A DNA stretch of 64,000 nt, taken from Akkermansiaceae bacterium. GTDB lineage: Bacteria; Verrucomicrobiota; Verrucomicrobiia; Verrucomicrobiales; Akkermansiaceae. The first letter of the stretch is position 1. The number at the start of each line of letters is the position of its first letter. Shown here piece by piece: positions 57,360-64,000 of this stretch. The notes below the pieces were generated by a model. It had not been told where the DNA came from. It was given only the letters and a program-made list of their open reading frames with translations, and did not search any database. The position numbers were made by a program, and so were the translations under genes. The stretch lies in the NCBI GenBank assembly GCA_015061985.1, contig SUVN01000005.1:43163-107162 (forward strand), written 5' to 3'.

Positions 57360-58493
57360 ATGAAAAAGAAACCTGTTATAGCAATTCTTTGCAAGTATCC
57401 CTCATGGTTGCATTGTAGTCATATCCCTGTGCAAAAAGGACACTATGAAGTGTGGCATGTGTCTATGCATGACGCTTTTGCCAATGATGATGAGTTTGAA
57501 ATCCATCGTATTGTTTTAGACAAAAATGTTAAAAAGCAAATAGACTTCGTTGATAAGGGGGAACATTTCCATATATTGCCTCGCTCTCGTGGTTGGATAG
57601 GTCTGTTTACTGGGTATGCCATGGATCGCATACGAGTCGCTCGCCTATTGAAGCAACTTAAACCGGATTTGGTGCATGCGTGGGGAACTGAATATTGCTA
57701 TGGATTATGCGCGTTGGATTTTCATGGTAAGAAATTGCTCTCACTTCAGGGACATTTAACTGCCTATGTAAAAATGAGTAAGATGTCTAAGTTTGAGTAT
57801 TTTCAGAGTTTCTATGAACCGTGCATTTTCCGCAAAATGCCGCTGATTACTACTGAGTCAGAATGGGGGCGTGAACAGATTTTGAAGATGAATCCGAAGG
57901 CAAAGGTTCTGCTGTGGGATTATGCTCCCGAAACTTGTTTTTTATCTGAAGCTCGCGATATCTCAGAGCAGCCGAATTGTGTGTTAAGTGGATATAACAC
58001 TCCAAGAAAAAACATAGGATTGGCAGTGAAGGCTTTTTCTCGTCCGGAGTTAAGTCATGTCAAGCTTTATCTGGCTGGAACCTATGAGAATGATTTTGAA
58101 AATCTGCCGCCCAATATCATCCCCTTGGGCGCGGTCGAGCGTGACGATTTGGTTAAACTTCTGAAACAGACTTGGGCTCTCGTTCATCCTACTTTGGCGG
58201 ACACTTGTCCGAATGCTGTTAAGGAAGCGAGAGTAATGGGCATTCCTGCTATTGTTACTCATGAGTGTGGCGCAAAACAATACGTTGTCCATGGAAAATC
58301 CGGTTTTGTTATTGATGCATATAATGAGCAAGAGTTGGTAGATGCAGTTTTATCTACAACAAAGGATGCATCGACTTCTATTTTCTTGGGTAAATATGAT
58401 CAGGATAGGTGTAGGGAGGCTCTTTCAACCAAGACAATGGTAGATGGGATACGTCATATATATCAGGGTATTTTGTCTGATTCATCTGTTTGA
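57360..58493 (+). CDS. GT4-type glycosyltransferase
   Basis: LKPDLVHAWGTEYCYGLCAL; C-terminal LVHPTLADTCPNAVKEARVMGIPAIVTHECGAKQYVVHGKSGFVID. Confidence 0.82.
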   Translation: MKKKPVIAILCKYPSWLHCSHIPVQKGHYEVWHVSMHDAFANDDEFEIHRIVLDKNVKKQIDFVDKGEHFHILPRSRGWIGLFTGYAMDRIRVARLLKQLKPDLVHAWGTEYCYGLCALDFHGKKLLSLQGHLTAYVKMSKMSKFEYFQSFYEPCIFRKMPLITTESEWGREQILKMNPKAKVLLWDYAPETCFLSEARDISEQPNCVLSGYNTPRKNIGLAVKAFSRPELSHVKLYLAGTYENDFENLPPNIIPLGAVERDDLVKLLKQTWALVHPTLADTCPNAVKEARVMGIPAIVTHECGAKQYVVHGKSGFVIDAYNEQELVDAVLSTTKDASTSIFLGKYDQDRCREALSTKTMVDGIRHIYQGILSDSSV

Positions 58494-58653
58494 CTTGATT
58501 TTCCTTAGGTTTTACTATCGTAATAGTATGATAGTGGATTGATGCAGTACGTGACCTATTCCTGTTATACACGTGCCTAACTATTATTTTTAAGTTATGT
58601 TACGAGTGTTATCGTAATTTGTCCAAATGGGAGAGCGCGTTTAATAAGTAGCT

Positions 58654-59844
58654 ATGAATGTGTGTATTGTTTTTTCTGCGAGAATCGATGCTTCTATCGG
58701 TGGCGTGGAGTCTGTATGCAAAAAATTAACTGAAGAATTAACCAAGCGTTATAATGTCAATTTTTTTTATGTGTATACCGATGGTGAAAAAATAAATGGC
58801 GATGCTACATATTTTAAACTTCCCAAGCATATTGATGTTGATAATGCTTCCTATTCAGCATATGCCTTGAGTAGTTTTTTCAGAAGAAATAGAATTGATA
58901 TAATATGGTATCATGAACAAAGTGATTTACAATTGCAGAAACTGGTTTTTACTGTAGGCGTGACAGAAAACATTAAGACCGTATCTGTGTATCACTGTTG
59001 TCCTTCTATAATGTTCTCTGATTTGAAGGATCGATTTGCCTATTCTTGGTTTAGATTTCGTGAATACAACAAATTCGTACCTTTGCTTTTTGATGTGCTG
59101 ACTATGCCTCTCCGATATTTAAATGTTATTAGAAAGACGCAAAGATATTTAAGAAGCTTTTTCGTATATAGTCATGACCTCGTGTTAGTATCAAATAAAT
59201 TACGTGCAGAATATGTCAAGCTGTCCGCTTTGAGTGATTCTGATAGGATAAAAGTCATCCCTAATCCGATATTACCTGTAAAATATTCTTTTTACCCAGA
59301 AAAAAAGGAAAATTTGATAGTTGTTGTTTCTCGTCATGTATGGTTTCAAAAAAGACTGGACAGAATAATTCGGGTGTGGAAAAAAATTATGGGCAATTTT
59401 GAAGACTGGCAGCTTGTCATTTTAGGAGATGGTGTTGCGCGCCAGGATTACATGCATCTGGCAAAATCATTGCAGACGAAAAGACTCTCTTTTGTGGGAA
59501 GTCAAGATCCAATTGATTACTATAAAAAAGCTAAGATTCTTTGTATGTCAAGCAGTAGCGAAAGTTTCGGATTAGTGTTGGCAGAAGCGCAACAGTTTGG
59601 ATGCGTGCCCATTGCCTACAGAAGTTATTCTTCTCTTGATGATATAATTGAGGATGGCAAAACGGGATTTGCCGTTAGGCCATTTGATGAAGATGAATAT
59701 ATAGAAAAACTAACACGGTTGATGTCTGATGATTCTTTGAGGGAATGCATGGCTCTTCAGGGGATGCAAAGTGTTAAGAAATTTCGTGTCGAAGAGATTG
59801 GCAAACAGTGGATGGGGTTGTTCTCTTCATTGATTAATGATTGA
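58654..59844 (+). CDS. GT4-type glycosyltransferase
   Basis: MNVCIVFSARIDASIGGVESVCKKLTEEL; C-terminal CMSSSSESFGLVLAEAQQFGCVPIAYRSYSSLDDIIEDGKTGFAV. Confidence 0.87.
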   Translation: MNVCIVFSARIDASIGGVESVCKKLTEELTKRYNVNFFYVYTDGEKINGDATYFKLPKHIDVDNASYSAYALSSFFRRNRIDIIWYHEQSDLQLQKLVFTVGVTENIKTVSVYHCCPSIMFSDLKDRFAYSWFRFREYNKFVPLLFDVLTMPLRYLNVIRKTQRYLRSFFVYSHDLVLVSNKLRAEYVKLSALSDSDRIKVIPNPILPVKYSFYPEKKENLIVVVSRHVWFQKRLDRIIRVWKKIMGNFEDWQLVILGDGVARQDYMHLAKSLQTKRLSFVGSQDPIDYYKKAKILCMSSSSESFGLVLAEAQQFGCVPIAYRSYSSLDDIIEDGKTGFAVRPFDEDEYIEKLTRLMSDDSLRECMALQGMQSVKKFRVEEIGKQWMGLFSSLIND

Positions 59845-59911
59845 AGTGTCACAGATGATTCTCAAAGATGTTTGTTTTTGCATATTAATAAATCATTATT
59901 AAATTATAGTT

Positions 59912-61180
59912 ATGCCTAGGCATTCTAAAATCTATCGTCTTCTCCATTGGCTCTTGATGCATGCGTGTCCTTCCTTTCTTCGTTGTTTTCTTGCAAGGAA
60001 AACCAGAGAGGTGAAACGTCTGTGCGCAATAGCTGCCCGAGTTCAGAAGAAAGAGAGTATCACGGTTGCTTTCATGGTTTTAGATGTCCCCAGTTGGAGA
60101 TGCGATAGTGTGTTTCGGATGATGTTGCAGCATCCGCGTTTCAATCCAGTCATCTGGATTGTCCACGCAAATCATATAACTGATAATGATGAAATATCAC
60201 GTCGCTTAGATATTATACGTTCTTTTTTTCAGAAAAGGAAATATCCGATAGCGGAACTATTTTCGTTGGAACGGATGCGAGCAGAATACGCGCCTGATGT
60301 TGTTTTTTTAGCCAAACCAATACCGAAAATTGATGAATGGGATGTTTTATCAATGGATAGGGAGTTATTATGCTATGTCCCCTATTGCTATCAGAATACA
60401 AAAAAAGAAGATTTTATTACCGGAATGGAGTGTCATCTGTGGCGTAATTTCTACACTACGCCCAGTATCCGCAAGTTAGCTTCTTCCGTCATGACAAACG
60501 GAGGTTGCAATGTTGTGGCAGTTGGTTCTCCGGTTGCCGATAATTATTTTTCAGATGAGGCTGAGGACTCAGCTTCAGTTTGGCGCTCATGTGGAGAGGG
60601 GATGAAGCGTATCATCTGGGCTCCTCATTGGTCTGTAGGGAAGGTTTCCTGGTTCAATGTTGCAACATTTTTGGATGTTGCGGAGGATATGGTGCGTCTG
60701 GCTGAAAAATATGCATCTCGAGTTCAGTGGGCATTTAAACCGCATCCCCTGTTGAGGGTTACTCTATATAATCGTCCCGATTGGGGAAAAGAAAAGACTG
60801 ATGCTTATTATGAGCGCTGGGCGAATATGCCGAACTGCCAGTTAGAAATCGGAGCATACGTGGATTTGTTCAAACAATCGGATGCGATGGTACATGATAG
60901 CGGCAGTTTTATTATGGAATATCTTCTCGTCAACAAGCCGTGTATGTATCTGCGGAAACAGGATGGTTATAATGACTTCAATGATGATACCTTGAAAGCT
61001 CTTGATTGTTATCATCGAGGTTCTACTGCTCAGGATGTGGAAAAATTCATACAGAGTTTGTTGCGTGGTGAGAAAGATTCGATGAAAGAGAAGAGAACTC
61101 GATTCAGGGAAGAATATCTGCTTCCTCCGGGAGGATCCTGTGCGCAGCTCATTATAGATGAAATCCTGAATGGGAAGTAA
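59912..61180 (+). CDS. CDP-glycerol glycerophosphotransferase-like / surface-polymer biosynthesis protein
   Basis: RIIWAPHWS...VQWAFKPHPLLRVTLYN...VDLFKQSDAMVHDSGSFIMEYLLVNKPCMYLRKQDGY pattern. Confidence 0.65.
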   Translation: MPRHSKIYRLLHWLLMHACPSFLRCFLARKTREVKRLCAIAARVQKKESITVAFMVLDVPSWRCDSVFRMMLQHPRFNPVIWIVHANHITDNDEISRRLDIIRSFFQKRKYPIAELFSLERMRAEYAPDVVFLAKPIPKIDEWDVLSMDRELLCYVPYCYQNTKKEDFITGMECHLWRNFYTTPSIRKLASSVMTNGGCNVVAVGSPVADNYFSDEAEDSASVWRSCGEGMKRIIWAPHWSVGKVSWFNVATFLDVAEDMVRLAEKYASRVQWAFKPHPLLRVTLYNRPDWGKEKTDAYYERWANMPNCQLEIGAYVDLFKQSDAMVHDSGSFIMEYLLVNKPCMYLRKQDGYNDFNDDTLKALDCYHRGSTAQDVEKFIQSLLRGEKDSMKEKRTRFREEYLLPPGGSCAQLIIDEILNGK

Positions 61181-61284
61181 AGGGAAGAAATCACAATCAG
61201 GGGCTATTTGACTGGATTTTTCCTGTTTTTATGTGTGTCGAATTATCATTGACATAGAGATAGAATTTTGGTACGCTCAGGCGC

Positions 61285-61974
61285 ATGAAGATACGTAAGT
61301 ATTTATCGACGCTTTCATTTGCATTCTCGGGGCTGTTGCTTGCGCCGCTGTCAGCGCAGGACACTTCCGGGGAGGTGGATACGTTTGAAGAACCAACGGA
61401 AACCACAGCTGATGAGTCTGCGGACGATGCGGATGAAGACTCGGAAAAGAAGAGCAAAAAGAAAAAGAAGAAAAAGAGCAAGAAAAGCAGCAAGTCTAAA
61501 AAGGACAGCAAGGAAGCTGCTGACGAGAAGGCAGAAAAGAAAGCTTCCGATGAAAGTGCTGTTGTGGAAGCTTTCGGGAAGTTCAAGAATGTTGGCGGCA
61601 AGCTGAACAAAAAGGCCGATTTTTTCATTTATCTGGTGACCTCCAGTACGTGCGTTCATTGCCAGCGCTGTATGCCTGTGGCCATCGAGCAGTACAAAAA
61701 GATGAAGGCTCGCAAAGTGGAGCTGATTATTATTGATGCCGATACTACAGAAGAGGCTGCCAAGAAATACCTCAAGTCATACAAGCTGAAGAATCCTTGC
61801 ATCATGTTCTCGGAATTGCAGGCTACTAACTTCCAGGGCTTGCCCGGTTGTGGGATGCCGTTGCCTCCCTCTATCTCCGTGGTGAGTAAGGACGGCAATA
61901 TGATTAAGAATGTGGTAGGAGCTACTCAAGTGATAGAGACACTCAACGATTGGAGAAATCTCTGCTCGAAGTAA
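61285..61974 (+). CDS. Secreted thioredoxin-like protein with acidic and poly-lysine linker
   Basis: Signal-like MKIRKYLSTLSFAFSGLLLAPLSAQ; KKSKKKKKKKSKKSSKSKK tract; FIYLVTSSTCVHCQRCMPVAIEQYKKM. Confidence 0.7.
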   Translation: MKIRKYLSTLSFAFSGLLLAPLSAQDTSGEVDTFEEPTETTADESADDADEDSEKKSKKKKKKKSKKSSKSKKDSKEAADEKAEKKASDESAVVEAFGKFKNVGGKLNKKADFFIYLVTSSTCVHCQRCMPVAIEQYKKMKARKVELIIIDADTTEEAAKKYLKSYKLKNPCIMFSELQATNFQGLPGCGMPLPPSISVVSKDGNMIKNVVGATQVIETLNDWRNLCSK

Positions 61975-61994
61975 CATTTTCATTATCCCATCAT

Positions 61995-62040
61995 AACAAA
62001 TCGCCCCGCTTGCCATTGTCTGCGAGCGGGGCGATTTGTT
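61995..62040. terminator. Bidirectional hairpin terminator between convergent genes
   Basis: AACAAATCGCCCCGCT / AGCGGGGCGATTTGTT perfect 16-bp stem. Confidence 0.85.
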
Positions 62041-62063
62041 GAGGTAAGAGACCGGGAATGCTT

Positions 62064-62321
62064 TTACTCATCTCCCTGTTTCCCCTTGCCGAAAAGCTTG
62101 CCGATGCGTGAAAAAGAGAAACTCTTGCCAATGCGGAAGCCGCCGATGCTCTTGTTGAGGCGCACGCCGCTTTTGCTCACCGTTGCTCGTCCGGTAGTGG
62201 AAGAACCAAAGCTCAGGGTGATGCCGGAAGCACTCAGATTGATGTAAAGAATACCCGGAATGATGGGGATTCTCGTGTAGGCCGGGGAGCGGCGGTAGCG
62301 TCGTCTGCTTGTCATGCTCAC
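62064..62321 (-). CDS. Small DUF4236-like protein
   Basis: IPIIPGILYINLSASGITLSFGSSTTGRATVSKSGVRLNKSIGGFRIGKS resembles the DUF4236 pattern; downstream of a convergent terminator. Confidence 0.45.
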   Translation of the reverse strand: MSMTSRRRYRRSPAYTRIPIIPGILYINLSASGITLSFGSSTTGRATVSKSGVRLNKSIGGFRIGKSFSFSRIGKLFGKGKQGDE

Positions 62322-62456
62322 AGTATAGAGGTTGAGTCACAGAGAGTCAAGTAAGAATGCCGATTAGGCGTTAATTGAAAAAAATATCGGATGATGTCGC
62401 GGAGAGCGGCAATTTAGCTTGACTTTTGAGATGAGTTCATGCACTCTCTCGGAGCG

Positions 62457-63683
62457 ATGAACACAGTACTCATTATCGGTGCAGGTGGTGTGGGCCATGT
62501 GGTGGCTCACAAGTGTGCTCAGATGAAGGATGTTTACAAAAACATCCATCTTGCTTCGCGCACCAAGAGCAAGTGCGATGCCATTGCGGCAGACGTGCTT
62601 GCCCGCGAGGGTGTGACGATTACCACGCACGCCGTGGATGCCGATGACGTGGCGGCTACGGTGGTGCTGCTGCGCGAGATTAAGCCTGATCTGGTGCTCA
62701 ATGTGGCGCTGCCCTATCAGGATCTTCCCCTCATGGATGCCTGTCTGGAAGCCGGTTGCCACTACATGGACACGGCCAACTATGAGCCCCGCGATGTGGC
62801 GAAGTTTGAGTACAGCTGGCAGTGGGCATATCAGGAGCGCTTCCGTGAAGCCGGGCTGTATGCTCTGCTGGGTTCCGGCTTTGACCCGGGTGTGACCAAT
62901 GTGTACACTGCCTGGGCACTCAAGCACCATTTCGATGAAATTGAGTACTTGGATATCATCGATGTGAACGGCGGCGACCATGGCCAGGCCTTTGCCACCA
63001 ACTTCAACCCGGAAATCAACATCCGCGAGGTGACAGCCCCCTGCCGCCACTGGGAAAATGGCGATTTTCAGGAAACCGGAGCCATGAGCAAACACCAGGC
63101 CTTCACCTGCCCGGATGGCGTGGGTACCTATGAGATTTACCGCATGTATCACGAGGAGATGGAATCCCTCGTGAAACATATCCCCACCATCAAGCGCGCC
63201 CAGTTCTGGATGAGCTTCTCCCCGAACTATATCAACCACCTGACGGTGCTCAAGAATGTGGGCATGACCCGCATTGACCCCGTCGTGTACAACGGTGTGG
63301 AGATTGTTCCGCTGCAGTTCCTCAAGGCCGTGCTGCCTGACCCCGGTGATTTGGGCAAGACCACTCACGGTCGCACCTGCATCGGCTGCGTGATTCAGGG
63401 CAAGAAGGACGGCCGGTACAAGGCCATCTACGTGTACAACATCTGTGATCATGAGGAATGCTTCCGCGAGGTTGGTTCTCAGGCTATTTCTTATACCACA
63501 GGCGTTCCAGCAGCCATCGGCGGTAGTATGATTCTTTCCGGCATTTGGAGTGGTAAAGGTGTGTTCAACATGGAGCAAAATGACCCTGACCCCTTCATGG
63601 ATGCGCTCAATCAATACGGACTCCCCTGGAACTGCATCGAGCTCAGCCGAGAGCAGGCTGAAAACCTCACCGTGGTCAACTGA
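62457..63683 (+). CDS. Saccharopine dehydrogenase family protein, likely carboxynorspermidine synthase
   Basis: MNTVLIIGAGGVGHVVAHKCAQM; LVLNVALPYQDLPLMDACLEAGCHYMDTANYEP; GSGFDPGVTNVYTAWALKHHFDEIEYLDIIDVNGGDHG. Confidence 0.82.
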   Translation: MNTVLIIGAGGVGHVVAHKCAQMKDVYKNIHLASRTKSKCDAIAADVLAREGVTITTHAVDADDVAATVVLLREIKPDLVLNVALPYQDLPLMDACLEAGCHYMDTANYEPRDVAKFEYSWQWAYQERFREAGLYALLGSGFDPGVTNVYTAWALKHHFDEIEYLDIIDVNGGDHGQAFATNFNPEINIREVTAPCRHWENGDFQETGAMSKHQAFTCPDGVGTYEIYRMYHEEMESLVKHIPTIKRAQFWMSFSPNYINHLTVLKNVGMTRIDPVVYNGVEIVPLQFLKAVLPDPGDLGKTTHGRTCIGCVIQGKKDGRYKAIYVYNICDHEECFREVGSQAISYTTGVPAAIGGSMILSGIWSGKGVFNMEQNDPDPFMDALNQYGLPWNCIELSREQAENLTVVN

Positions 63684-63708
63684 TTGCCAGTTCCTGTCTA
63701 GCAAAATC

Positions 63709-63742
63709 ATCGATTTCCGCGCACATTGCGTTGGAAATCGAT
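63709..63742 (+). terminator. Probable terminator after the saccharopine dehydrogenase-family gene
   Basis: ATCGATTTCC / GGAAATCGAT stem with 14-nt loop, followed by TTGTTTAT. Confidence 0.6.
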
Positions 63743-64000
63743 TTGTTTATAGTGCTATTGAGAGAAGCGTATTGCCTCAAAATAAAATCGAACCCAAGGG
63801 GGTGGATGCCTCAAAATTAATCGAACTCTAGGATACACAGTTTTTAGAACTATTCAAGCCCAAAGTTACCTTGGTGCCCAACACCCTAGCCGGGTGGGTT
63901 TGGGAGGGGCGGCAATGAGCCCCTCCCTTACTGCTCCCGCTGGGTTAATAGCATGGCTATTTCTTTAGAGTATTGCGTTATTTCTTTCTGTATTATCCAA

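Noticed and set aside
61197-61628. 143-aa minus-strand ORF with long Phe/Leu/Ser runs looking like a membrane protein
   Set aside because: It is the complement of the poly-lysine and acidic linker of the thioredoxin-like gene.
62364-63710. 448-aa minus-strand ORF
   Set aside because: Antisense to the saccharopine dehydrogenase-family gene.

Overview
The window looks like one chromosomal segment of a Gram-negative, verrucomicrobial (Akkermansia-like) bacterium; the taxonomy is inferred from gene content only. About 50 genes can be supported. They include an edge-truncated alpha-2-macroglobulin family gene that the ORF track misses, a GH109-like Gfo/Idh/MocA protein, and a cell-wall/division block (murC-murB fusion, ddl, ftsQ). 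Also present are gatB, umuC, dnaA with a candidate oriC, thiL, panC, bamD-like/lptE-like/rsmI, pgm, a divergent tryptophanase-family gene, a three-haem cytochrome c peroxidase, lysS, tRNA-Arg(CCG), gap, a TonB/ExbB/ExbD set, a Ser/Thr kinase, argG and a low-GC glycosyltransferase island. The two most interesting signals are: (1) two separate acyltransferase-3 genes, each preceded by an inverted-repeat pair with the same core (AATGCGATG ... CATCGCATT) and nearly equal spacing (116 and 114 nt), candidates for invertible promoters or mobile regulatory cassettes, the second also bracketed by an identical 31-nt terminator; and (2) a two-gene operon of a predicted TRAFAC-type GTPase and a membrane-anchored GAP1-like protein, resembling the GTPase-centred biological-conflict systems predicted by comparative genomics. 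All family calls come from reading motifs in the translations; no searches were run.
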